Shown here in pieces: positions 21,971 to 32,388 of a stretch of 64,000 bases of DNA (the first letter of the stretch is position 1; every line of letters starts with the position of its first letter). This stretch comes from Haematobia irritans (taxonomy: Eukaryota > Arthropoda > Insecta > Diptera > Muscidae). The stretch lies in contig NC_134400.1 in NCBI RefSeq assembly GCF_050003625.1, positions 190,989,726 to 191,053,725 of the forward strand, given 5' to 3'. The notes under the pieces are model-generated. The model was not told the DNA's origin. It ran no database searches and saw only the letters and a list, made by a program, of their open reading frames with translations. A program made the translations under genes and the position numbers.

Positions 21971-24380
21971 TTGATATAAGAATTTTGTTATTTCTATAGA
22001 AACCTTTGTCAACATTTTATTTTTATAAAAGATTTTGTCAAAATTTTATTTCAATAAAAGATTTTGTTACAATTTTATTTCTATACAAGATTTTGTCATT
22101 TTTTTGTTATTTCTATAGAAAATTTTGTCCAAATTTCATTTCTATAGAAAATTTTGTTCAAATTTTATTTTTATAGAAAACTTTCTCAAAATTTTATTTC
22201 TATAGAAAATTTTGTCCAAATTTTATTTCTATAGAAAATTTTGTCCAAATTTTATTTCTATAAAAAAAAATTCTCCAAATTTTAATTCTATAGAAAATTT
22301 TGTCAAAATTTTATTTCTATATAAAATTTTGTCAAAATTTTATTTCTATAGAAAATTTTGTCAAAATTTTATTTCTATAGAAAATTGAGTCAAAATTTTA
22401 TTTCTATAGAAAATTTTGTGCAAATTTTGTTTCTATAGAAAAGTTTTTTAAAATTTTATTTCTGTAGGAAATTTCTTTCTATAGAAAACTGTCTCAAAAT
22501 TGTATTTCTATAGAAAACTTGCCCAAAATTTTATTTCTATAGAAAACTATCTCAAAATTTTATTTGTATAGAAAATTTTGTGCAAATTTTATTTCTATAG
22601 AAAATTTTGTGCAAATTTTATTTCTATAGAAAATTTCGTCAAAATTTTATTTCTATAGAAAATTTTGTCCAAATTTTATTTCTATAGAAAAATTTCTCAA
22701 AATTTTATGTCTATGGAAAATTTTGTCAAAATTTTATTTCTATAGAAAATTTTGTCAAAATTTTATGTCTATGGAAAATTTTGTCAAAATTTTATTTCTA
22801 TAGAAAATTTTGTCAAAATTTTATTTCTATAGAAAATTTTGTCAAAATTTTATTTCTATAGAAAATTTTGTCAAAATTTTATTTCTATAGAAAATTTTGT
22901 GCAATTTTGTTTCTATAGAAAAGTTTTTTAAAATTTTATTTCTATAGGAAATTTTTTAAATTTTTTTTATAGAAAAGTTGTCCAAATTTTATTTCTACAG
23001 AAAATTTTATTTCTATAGAAAATTTTGTCAAAATTTTATTTCTATAGAAAATTTTGTCAAAATTTTATTTCTATAGAAAATGTTCTCAAAATGTTATTTC
23101 TATAGAAAATTTTGTCAAAATTTTATTTCTATAGAAAATTTTCTCAAAATTTTATTTCTATAGAAAACTTTCTCAAAATTTTATTTCTATAGAAAACTTT
23201 CTCAAAATTTTATTTCTATAGACAATTTTGTGCAAATTTTATTTCTATGGAATTATTTTTCAAAATTTGATTTCTATAGAAAATTTTGTCAAAATTTTAT
23301 TTCTATAGAAAATTTTGTCAAAATTTTATTTCTATAGAAAATTTTGTCAAAATTTTATTTCTACAGAAAATTTTGTCAAAATTTTATTTCTATAGAAAAT
23401 TTTGTCAAAATTTTATTTCTATAGAAAATTTTGTCCAAATTTTATTTCTATAGAAAAGGTTTTTACAATTTTATTTCTGTAGGAAATTTTTTCAATTTTT
23501 TTATAGAAAATTTGTCCAAATTTTATTTCTATAGAAAATTTTATTTCTATAGAAAATGTTGTCCAAATTTTATTTCTATAGAAAATTTTGTCAAAATTTT
23601 ATTTCTATAGAAAATTCTGTTAAAATTTTATTGTTATAGGAAATTTTGTCAAAATTTTATTTTTATAGGAAATTTTGTCAAACTTTTATTTCTATAGAAA
23701 ATTTTGTGAAAATTTTATTTCTATAGAAAATTTTGTCCAAATTTTATTTCTTATATTATGGATGTTTTTATTATATTCGACCTGTATATAGATTTTCCAA
23801 TTGATAATTGTTGATAAAAACCCCGACTTCGAGCTCGTTTTTATCAACAATTATCAATTGGAAAATTTTATTTCTATAGAAAAGTTGTTTACAATTTTAT
23901 TTCTGTAGGAAATTTTTTCAATTTTTTTATAGAAAATTTGTCCAAATTTTATTTTTGTAGAAAATTTTATTTCTATAGAAAACTTTGTCCAAATTTTATT
24001 TCTGTAGAAAATTTTGTCAAAATTTTATTTCTATAGAAAATTTTGTCAAAATTTTATTTCTATAGAAAAATTTGTCAAAATTGTATTTCTATAGAAAATT
24101 TTGTCCAAATTTTATTTCTATAGAAAACTTTCTCAAAACTCTATAGAAAATTTTGTCCAAATTTTATTTCTATAGAAAATTTTGTCAAAATTTTATTTCT
24201 ATAGAAAATTCTGTTAAAATTTTATTTTTACAGGAAATTTTGTCAAAATTTTATTTTTATAGGAAATTTTGTCAAACTTTTATTTCTATAGCATATTTTG
24301 TCAAATTTTATTTCTATAAAAAAAGTTTTTTTAAAATTTTGTTTCTATATGAAATTTTGTAAATTGTTTTGCTATAGAAT
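21971..24380 (+). repeat. 29-bp AT-rich tandem repeat, array II
   Basis: About 80 units, more homogeneous than array I (for example 22730-22900 and 23270-23450 are nearly perfect). Interrupted at 23756-23868 by a non-array segment that includes a long perfect hairpin. The right end meets the 3' tail of a minus-strand LINE at 24381. Confidence 0.95.
23793..23865. repeat. Perfect 28-bp-stem hairpin
   Basis: The left arm 23793-23820 (TTTTCCAATTGATAATTGTT then GATAAAAA) is exactly complementary to the right arm 23838-23865; the 17-nt loop CCCCGACTTCGAGCTCG is unusually GC-rich for this region. No mismatch in 28 pairs implies recent origin or selection, unlike the diverged array around it. Possible origins: a snap-back duplication, the end of a foldback element, or a hairpin RNA precursor; the sequence does not decide between them. 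Confidence 0.9.
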
Positions 24381-26091
24381 GTTAGGTTAGGTTAAAGTGG
24401 CAGCCCGATTAAGTTTCAGGCTCACCTAGACTATTCAGTCCATTGTTACACCACATTTAACTAAAAGTAGGGAGCCACCGTTGTGCAATGGTTAGCATGC
24501 CCGCCTTGCATACACAAGGTCGTGGGTTCGATTCCTGCTACGACCGAACACCAAAAAGTTTTTCGGCGGTGGATTATCCCACCTCAGTAATGCTGGTGAC
24601 ATTTCTGAGGGTTTCAAAGCTTCTCTAAGTGGTTTCACTGGAATGTGGAACGCCGTTCGGACTCGGGTATAAAAAGGAGGTCCCTTGTCATTGAGCTTAA
24701 CATGGAATCGGGCAGCACTCAGTGATAAGAGAGAAGTTCACCAATGTGGTATCACAATGGACTGAATAGTCTAAGTGAGCCTGATACATCGGGCTGCCAC
24801 ATAACCTAACCTAACTAAAAGTACCAATTACATATGGGCACTTCTAGTTTTAACCACTGAACCTTCTCTGTTATGTTCTTCAGTTGAACCAACCAGACTA
24901 TTCCAAAAACATTAACAGACTGCTTACATTAACGTTTTCCAGGTCCGCCAGAAATCTAAAGCTATATGCCCCTAAAATTCGCTTACGCCTTACACAAAAT
25001 GCAGGACACTCACACAAGATTCCTTTCCTTGATTCCTTTTCCTCCGCATCATGACAGCTCATACAGTAGTCATTATACTTCACACCAATAGTTTTTGCAA
25101 ATTCGCCCATCAGGCAGCGACCCGTTATAGCAGATATCAGGAGTGATATCTGATGACTTGAGAACACTAGTATATCTAGTGTGCGGTTCAATTTTAAATG
25201 GGGCCATATTTGCTTGGTGTCGTTACAACCCTTGCAATTCTCCTATCGAACATTGGCCATCATGATGGCCTTCTCACGCAGTAAGAGCTTGCAGGTAGCC
25301 AAAGACATACCAACAGATTCTAGTTCCCCTGGAATATGTAAGGAAGTTCCTAGCCTTGCTAACTCATCTGCTTCGCAGTTGTCCGATATGTTCCTATGGC
25401 CAGACACCCATATTAGGTGAATATTGTACTGCTCAGCCATATCGTTGAGAGATTTGAGGCAGTCGATGGCCGTTTTCGAGCTAAGGAACACAGAATCCAA
25501 GGATTTTATTGCAGATTGATTGTCTGAGTACATATTAATGCCCACATTTTTTGGAACATTACTTCTCAGCCAATTCACCATCTCTCGTATTGCAAATATT
25601 TCAGCCTGAAAAACACTACAGTGATTAGGTAGTCTTTTCGCTATTCGAAGTTCCAGATCTTTAGAATATACTCCGAAACCCACTTGTCCATACAATTTGG
25701 AGGCATCAGTGTAGAAATCTATATAACTCCGGGGTTTGTGTACACCACGCCTCACTGTTGGGAATTTCAAACTGACACATCTGCCATTATTTCGAGGACC
25801 GAACTGTGACCGTATATTTTTCCGATCATGGCGATAGCTCGCGCAACCGCACAGCCGTTGTTGTAGTTGACTGTTTGGCCAAAATGTCTAAAGGCAATAG
25901 ATGCAGCATGACATTAAGAAAATCTGTTCCTGTCTTACTGAATACGCCTGAGATACACAAGCCATACGCTAAAATTTGTCTAAACTTGTCGGCTGCAAAA
26001 GTGCCGGCCACCAGACTACAACACCATATAGCATTATAGGTCTAACCACTGCCGTGTATAGCCAATGCACAATTTTTTAATCCCCACTTTT
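24381..26091 (-). pseudogene. LINE copy 2: 5'-truncated RNase H-bearing retrotransposon
   Basis: Minus-strand copy of the LINE at 27395. Starting from its 3' end: a (TTAGG)-type tail at 24381, the shared 3' UTR, a SINE insertion (24470-24812), the C-terminal zinc-knuckle-like region (24898-25191, CMSC ... CECPAF), and an RNase H domain (25243-25770) with FYTDAS, QAEIFAIRE, YSDNQSAIKS and EADELARLG, i.e. the acidic residues of the active site. Upstream is only the last part of the reverse transcriptase region (25826-26011), in another frame. The copy ends at about 26091 against a DINE-like element. Frameshifts and the SINE make it dead. Confidence 0.9.
24470..24812 (+). mobile_element. tRNA-headed SINE, copy 1, with 11-bp target duplication
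   Basis: The head GGGAGCCACCGTTGTGCAATGG has a tRNA D-arm/A-box pattern, CCTTGCATACACAAGG forms an anticodon-like stem, and GGTTCGATTCC is a B box, so transcription by RNA polymerase III is expected. The body runs through ATTATCCCACCTCAGTAATG to the tail (GGACTGAATAGTCTAAGTGA ... CGGGCTGCCAC) and CCTAACCTAAC. It is flanked by AACTAAAAGTA at 24459-24469 and 24813-24823. It lies antisense within the LINE, whose 3' tail it shares. Confidence 0.93.
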
Positions 26092-26843
26092 TATACCCTA
26101 AACCACATAATGGTAGGTCAGGGAATAATAAGTTTGATGTGCCTACCAGAAATATTGATTTTAGACTCCATAAAATATATACCGATCGACTCAGAATCAC
26201 CTCCTGAGTCGATCTAGCGCTTGGTGTCCGTCCGTCCGTCTGTCCATGTATTTGTTGTTCACAGGATTCCGGTCGCAATTATTAACCGATTTTGATGAAA
26301 TTTGATACAGGGAGCTTTTTGGGCACAAGTACGAACGCTATTGAATTTGGAAGAAATCGGATCAAATTTAGATATAGCTCCCATATATATGTATCGCCCG
26401 ATTTCGACAAACGGGGTTACGTTGCGCTTTTTTACAAACGGATCGTCACCAAATTTAGCAAAAAATAATTTTTTTCATCGCCCTTCAATTCTGCAAAATT
26501 TCATCCAAATCGGTTCAGATTTAGATATAGCTCTCATATATATGTATCGCCCGATTTTCCCAAATTTGGCCACAAAACCCCTATTTATCGACCGATCTTA
26601 CTCAAAGTTGGCTAAATGTAATCTTCTATAGCACTAACTATATGTGCAAAAAATCATCTAAATCGGTTCAGATTTAGCTATAGCTCCCATATATATGTAT
26701 AGCCCGATTTTCCCAAATTTGGTCATAGAACCCTTATTTATCAACCGATCTTACTCAAAGTTGACAAGATCCAGTCCTCTATAGTACTAACGGTATGTGC
26801 ACAATTTCATCGAAATCGGTTCAGATGTAGTATAGCTCACATT
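26092..26843 (-). mobile_element. DINE-like family C element (truncated)
   Basis: Left end TATACCCTAAACCACATAAT hairpin, then CTCCTGAGTCGATCTAGCGC, (GTCC/GTCT)n at about 26226-26246, and units with ATATAGCTCCCATATATATG plus TATCGCCCGATTT. The ATAGCTC landmark falls at 26374, 26527, 26680 and 26832: 153, 153 and 152 bp. The unit sequence differs from families A and B but keeps their block order. It stops within a unit at about 26843 with no 5' signature. Confidence 0.78.
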
Positions 26844-27383
26844 GCAAAACTGTATTTCTAAAGAAAATGTTGTTAAATTGTTTATATGTAGGACATTTGT
26901 TACAAATGAATTTATTACTAAAATATATTGAAAATCAAGAATTCTACCAATCTACCAAACAGTAAAAAATCTCGCATTTTGGATAGAATTCTAACAACTG
27001 TGGCAACAGTGGTGTTGTAACCCTCGTATGTGCTCTTTACTCAGCTATCTTCCACAGAATATGTTGAGATTCTAAAACTAGCTAAGGCAATATGCAATGT
27101 TCATCGATTGCTTGCTTGTTGCAAGAGCATAATATTTGATAATGGTTGATTTTTCAAGGTTTTATAAAATAAAATTGTCTTATTTTTATTTGATCTGAAA
27201 ATAAATTATCATTTCAATACAATCCACCATTTCCTTATAATAAGAAAGTTTTCTGAAATGTTCTCAATTATTTTTGATTTTGAGATGTTACACTCTTTAA
27301 ATAAGTTCTCCCCACTCGTATATCTGATATTTATTTATTTTCTAAAGAGAGTAATGAAAAAGTATAGAAGCCCAGTAGAGCTT
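26844..27383. other. AT-rich DNA upstream of the LINE insertion
   Basis: A short stub of the 29-bp repeat is visible near 26850-26890; the rest is AT-rich with no gene. Its last bases (to TATGGATACCC) form the left flank of the LINE insertion and continue at 30463. Confidence 0.5.
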
Positions 27384-27384
27384 T

Positions 27385-29364
27385 ATGGATACCCTCACCA
27401 AGACCATATTTTCGCCAAATGTTAGGAAAACTGACTGGAATAGGTATAGGGAATCGTTCAATATGATGATACCGGAAATAACAGAGACAAATATGAGAAA
27501 TGTGCAAGATATCGAACACGCAGTGGAGCGGATTACTAAGGCCTTCAACATCTCACTGAAAGCTGCATGCCCTAGAGGAAAGCCAAGGGGGAAACATCGA
27601 CCACCATGGTGGTCTACGGAATTAAGTAATATGAGGAAATCCTGCAGGAAGCTCTTTAACAAGGCAAAGTCCACCAGAGCCCCTGAGGACTGGGACGCTT
27701 ACAAGAGGAATCTGAGAGGATACAAGCGAGAACTGAGAAAGGCTCAGCATAACTCTTGGAATGACTATTGCAGCAGTATTGAGAATACGTCCGAGGCTTC
27801 CAGACTACGGAAAGTTCTAGCATCCACCAACTCCGCTCCAGGTTTCATTAAAACATCGGAGGGAAATTGGACAACGTCCAGTGAGGAGACGCTGGAGGTA
27901 CTATTGGACACACATTTTCCTGGAAATCAGACGGTTGAACCATGTACTGGCGGTGCCACAGTTGCTCAGCGGTCGTTTCCTGTCGAGGAAATTGTATCGG
28001 AAACTAGAATAAGATGGGCGCTAAATAGCTTTGGACCATTCAAATCCCCCGGACCTGATGGAATTACTCCGGCGGAATTACAAGCTGTAATTGACAAAAT
28101 TATCCCCTGGTTGTCAGTGATATATAAAGGATGTATCAACTTATCATACATCCCAGGAAAGTGGAGGGAAACAAAAGTCGTTTTCATACCTAAAGCGGGA
28201 AAAGCCTCTCACTCGAGGGCGAAGGATTTCCGACCAATCAGCTTATCCTCATTCCTACTTAAGACTCTGGAGAGGATGATAGATATTTATCTTAGAACTA
28301 GCATCGATTCAACGTTGTTCTCGAAAGGACAGCATGCATACTCGAAGGGCAGGTCTACTGAGACCGCACTACATGAGCTAGTCAGCTTTATTGAAAGCTC
28401 ACTATCTGTCAAAGAATACACAATCGTGGCGTTTCTAGACATCGAAGGGGCGTTCAATAATGTCCATCCGAGCTCGATATTAAATGGACTGACAACTCTG
28501 AATGTTGATCCATGTATACTCAGGCTGTTAGACGAACTGCTAATGAAGAGACGTATTTCAGCCACACTAGGACAAGCAAACATACAAAGGTATGTGAACA
28601 GAGGCACTCCCCAAGGAGGAGTTCTATCACCTCTTCTTTGGAATGTTGCTATAAATAGCCTTCTGGTTACTCTAGAAAAAGAAAGGATAAAAGTGGTGGC
28701 ATACGCAGATGATGTGGCTCTGGCAGTCAGGGGAAAATTCCCATCCACAATCAGAGATATTATTCAGAGGGCCCTCCGGATGACTGAGAAATGGGCGAAA
28801 GACAATGGTCTTGGGGTAAATCCTGCAAAGACAGAATTAGTCATGTACTGCAACGATCGCAAAACTCCCACGGTTAGGCCTATTTCCTTAGGGGGTATTG
28901 AAATTCCCTTTGGTGAATGTGCAAAATACCTTGGCGTTATTTTGGACAGGAAGCTGAACTTTAAGCTTAATATTGAAGAAAGGGCGAGAAAGGCAACTGT
29001 AGCTTTGTACTCGTGTAAAAAGGCAATAGGAAAAAAGTGGGGACTGAAACCAAAAATTGTGCATTGTTTATACACGGCAGTGGTTAGACCTATAATGCTA
29101 TATGGTGTTGTAGTCTGGTGGCCGGCACTTCAGAAACCGACTTGTTTAGATAAAGTTCAGCGTATGGCGTGTTTGTGTATTTCAGGCGCATTCAGCAAGA
29201 CAGGAACAAATTCCCTTAATGTCGTGCTGCATCTATTGCCTTTAGACATTTTGGCCAAACAGTCAGCTGCAACAACGGCTGTGCGGTTGCGCGAACTATC
29301 GCTGTGGTCGGAAAAAGGTTACGGTCACAGTTCTTGTCCTCAAAATAATGCCAGATGTGCCTAA
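27385..29364 (+). pseudogene. LINE ORF2: reverse transcriptase region
   Basis: This 659-codon frame encodes the pre-RT linker and a full reverse transcriptase domain that would copy the element RNA at a nicked target. Visible blocks are SPGPDGITPAEL near residue 221, VVFIPKAGK and FRPISLSSFLLKTLERM, AFLDIEGAFNNV near 350, GTPQGGVLSPLLWN near 407, the catalytic YADD at 440-443, and NPAKTELV after it; a thumb-like region follows. The ATG belongs to the target duplication, not to the element, so this start is accidental; the natural ORF began far upstream with an endonuclease. The frame ends at a TAA after a frameshift near 29335. Confidence 0.93.
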
Positions 29365-30451
29365 CGTAGTGGATTACACTTTGGCGACAAGAAGTTTGAG
29401 ACTCTAATCCCCAACAGTGAGGCGTGGTGCACACAGACCCCGGGGAATAAAGAATATATAGATTTCTACACTGATGGCTCCAAATTGGATGGACAAGTGG
29501 GGTTCGGAGTATATTCTAATGATCTGGAACTTCGAATAGCGAAAAGATTACCTAATCACTGTAGTGTTTTTCAGGCTGAAATATTAGCAATAAGAGAGGT
29601 GGCGAATTGGCTGAGAAGTAATGTTCCAAAAAATGTGGGCATTAATATATACTCAGACAGTCAACCTGTAATAAAATCCTTGGACTCTGTGTTCCTCAAC
29701 TCGAAAACGGCCATCGACTGCCGCAAATCTCTCAATGAGATGGCTGAGCAGTACAATATTCACCTAATATGGGTGCCTGGCCATAGGAACATACCGGGGA
29801 ACTGCCAAGCGGATGAGTTGGCAAGGCTAGGGACTACCTTACATATTCCAGGGGAACTAGAATTTGTTGGTATGCCCCTAGCTACCTGCAAGCTCATGCT
29901 ACGTGAGAAGGCTGTTATGATGGCAAATGTTCGATGGGAGAATTGCAAGGGTTGTAACGACACCAAGCAAATATGGCCCCATTTCAACTTAAACCGCACA
30001 CTAGATATGCTAATGTTCTCGAGACGTCAGATATCACTCCTGATATCTGCTATAACGGGTCGCTGCCTGATAGGCGATTTTGCAAAAACTATTGGCGCGA
30101 AGTATAATGACTATTGTATGAGCTGTCATGATGCGGAGGAAAAAGAATCAATTAAACACCTCTTGTGTGAGTGTCCTGCATTTTGTGTAAAGCGCAAGCA
30201 ACTTTTAGGAGCATATAGCTTCAGATTACTGGCGGATCTGGAAAACGTTAACTTAAGCAGTCTGCTACTGTTTTTGGAACAATCTGGTTGGTTCAACAAA
30301 AAAAAAATAATCAAGAAGGTTCAGCGGTTAAAACTAGAAGTGCCCATATGTAATAGGTACTTTTAGTTAATGTGGTATCACAATGGACTGAATAGTCTAA
30401 GTGAGCCTGAATCTTAATCGGGCTGCCACTTTAACCTAACCTAACCTAACC
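27395..30451 (+). mobile_element. LINE copy 1, 5'-truncated, with 11-bp target duplication
   Basis: The target duplication TATGGATACCC is at 27384-27394 and 30452-30462, so the element starts at 27395 within the open frame. It ends with the 3' UTR (GTGGTATCACAATGGACTGA ... CGGGCTGCCAC) and four CCTAA-type repeats. It holds reverse transcriptase and RNase H but no endonuclease and no first ORF; these were lost by 5' truncation. RNase H plus a short tandem-repeat 3' end points to the I/R1/LOA group of LINEs; which clade needs a phylogeny. Confidence 0.93.
29455..30366 (+). pseudogene. LINE ORF2 continuation: RNase H and zinc-knuckle-like tail
   Basis: Same frame as the reverse transcriptase, but separated from it by about 60 codons where the reading shifts out near 29335 and back near 29395, so originally it was one polypeptide. 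The RNase H active-site blocks are IDFYTDGSKLDG (29455-29490), QAEILAIREV, YSDSQPVIKS and ADELARLG. The C-terminus has CMSCHDAEEKES and HLLCECPAF, a Cys/His pattern common after RNase H in such LINEs. An ATG at 29485 gives a 293-codon frame but would cut the first RNase H strand. 79-97 residue segments match copy 2 closely, so the two copies are of one family. Confidence 0.9.
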
Positions 30452-30462
30452 TATGGATACCC

Positions 30463-31738
30463 AGCTGCGGAAATCGCTTTTCATAAGGCCTTTTAAAAGG
30501 CATTTATTTGCAGACACAAGGCATTGACTTCCCATTACATATTCATTGTATTTTTACACAGGGTGTCATAGCCGACCAAGGGCTCCGACTTCAACTTACA
30601 GCATAAGGGCTAATATAAGGTCATTATTTTAAGGCCTTTTAGGAATTGCCTCAAATAAGTTCTTTATATTGTGTGATAAAATAAGGCCTTTTGTAATGTA
30701 TACATCAAAAGGCTTTATGAAGCATATATAAATAGAGGCCTATTAATAGGATTCAAAATAATGCCAATTTAATGCCTTTTTATGAAGGCTGTTTAAAAGG
30801 CCTTGTTTACATACCTTATATAGGACCTACTCCAAATTTCATATATAAATAAGAAACCCAAAATTCTTTTTACTTTTCTTTTTATTTATTTATTTTATTT
30901 TGTACTATATAAAATTGTACTATAAAAAATAAATCACCTTCTTCATAAGAACTGATTTCGTATTGGACGTCTGATTTCCACATATTGAACATTGAACATT
31001 GGCTTTCATGGTAGAAGTTGCCGCTAAATAAATAAGTAAAATTATTATAAAATTATTATTATTATGTAATTCAATATAGTATATTAGTCAAAAATTATAT
31101 ACTTACCGCATATTTCACACTTCAGCTACTTAAAAAAAAAAAAAAACACCGCGACTTGCTCCAACGAAATCACAACCCCAAATGAAGAAACACGTGTTGC
31201 TTTAAATTGTGCAAAATTATTTTTATTCTTAACTTTCGGTTACTTATAAACTTACGGCATAAGGGCTTATCAAAGGTCTCTTAGATTAAAGAAGTGCGCA
31301 TATGAGAACATGACTTGTTTTTTTTTTAAGCCGTTATATTGTTTGTGCGTTGTCGCAAAACTTATGAATTGGCTTACGGCATAAGGGCTTTTCAAAGGTC
31401 TCGTAAATTATAAGAGCTTGCTATGGGAATATGAGTTGCTTTTTAAAAATCGTTTTATTTTGCCTCGTTGCAAGAGCAGATTGTAATTCACAATACCAAA
31501 CAAGGCCTATTAGGAGTTCTTTAAAATGTGTCTTTAAACATATGTCCCAGATAAGCCATTTCAAAAGGCCTCGACAAGTATGCTATAAGAAATGGGGTAG
31601 CGATCTTAGTAAATAAAGACCTTTTTTAAGGCCTGTTGTTTGCAATGAATGATGAATGAGTATCAACTTTTTTTTGTAAAGAAGGAAGAGGTCTTACAAA
31701 AGGGATTATTTTATAAGACCTAATCGTATGAGTATTGC
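30463..31738. repeat. AAGGCC-rich palindromic region (unclassified)
   Basis: Repeated AAGGCCTTTT and GGCATAAGGGCTT phrases, many self-complementary, such as GCCTTTTAAAAGGC at 30488-30501. The same phrase (GGCATAAGGGCTT...CAAAGGTCTC) occurs at about 31257 and 31378. It continues the target sequence left of the LINE, so the LINE inserted into it. Probably an old dispersed element; I see no clear termini. A short open frame at 31431-31616 has no recognisable domain. Confidence 0.4.
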
Positions 31739-31746
31739 CTCTAAAA

Positions 31747-32388
31747 CAGCGATGGGCAAAGAGACTACGCGGCGTTTTGCTCTTGCTCACCCAAATATTC
31801 TCTCGCTCAGTTAAGTCTCAAAACAGGTTTTTTACACACGACGAAATGAATTTGTATTTTGAAAACACATTTCAGTCTCGCTTGAGCAACCGATCGAGTT
31901 GGGAGTGTTGTCGCATGTTGTTCAGCGATTACATGAAATTCGAAATAAATGAGTACTAGCAATATAATTTTTTGTTTCATAACTTTCAATTAAATAATAA
32001 CCAGATGTAATAAAAAAATATTTTTTTTAATAATTATTGAATTTTTTCTATTGTGCGTATTTGAAAACTTAAAAATATTATTTATTTTACTATTTCGAAT
32101 CAAAGGAAAATACACAATAAACAAAAAACACTTAATATTTTACGATTTTTTATATGGTAATTTTTTAGTACAGTGCCTCTTTGGACATCCAAATAATGTT
32201 TCGTTTCGTTAAAAAGTTAATTACATTAAAATTCTGTATCAATGACAGAAATACGTCTTTAAAGTCTTTCATAAAAATCTCATAAAAAACTGACTTAATA
32301 TAATTATTAAGTATCATTTCTCGAAGTGCATAAAGAGAGCGATCAATTGAAAACGCACACAAACACAAATCCTCTCTGCCCATCCCTG
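31747..32388. mobile_element. hAT-like non-autonomous element 1 (642 bp)
   Basis: The left end CAGCGATGGGCAAAGAG and the right end CTCTCTGCCCATCCCTG are inverted repeats (CAG[C/G]GATGGGCA). The 8-bp target duplication CTCTAAAA is at 31739-31746 and 32389-32396. Eight-bp duplications with CAG-type ends are diagnostic of the hAT superfamily. The interior has only short frames with no transposase motifs, so it depends on an enzyme supplied elsewhere. Confidence 0.85.

Noticed and set aside
18652..24362. Frames of the KFYFYRKFCQNFISIE type across the 29-bp arrays (also 45591-52348 and 56412-57088)
   Set aside because: Three 29-bp units make 29 codons, so the translation cycles artificially. Composition is only F, Y, I, K, S, N, L, and the same pattern appears on both strands.
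17636..24380. CRISPR array (29-bp direct repeats)
   Set aside because: The repeats abut with no unique spacers, and the window is eukaryotic.
24470..24545. Functional tRNA gene
   Set aside because: A and B boxes are present but the anticodon loop is 6 nt, the acceptor stem has no 3' partner, and the sequence continues into a SINE body with target duplications.
25181..26039. Plus-strand frames at 25181-25420 and 25806-26039
   Set aside because: They are antisense shadows of the minus-strand LINE coding region.
29485..30366. Separate RNase H gene starting at ATG 29485
   Set aside because: The RNase H domain begins about ten codons earlier (IDFYTDGS) and continues the LINE ORF2 frame; the ATG is internal.
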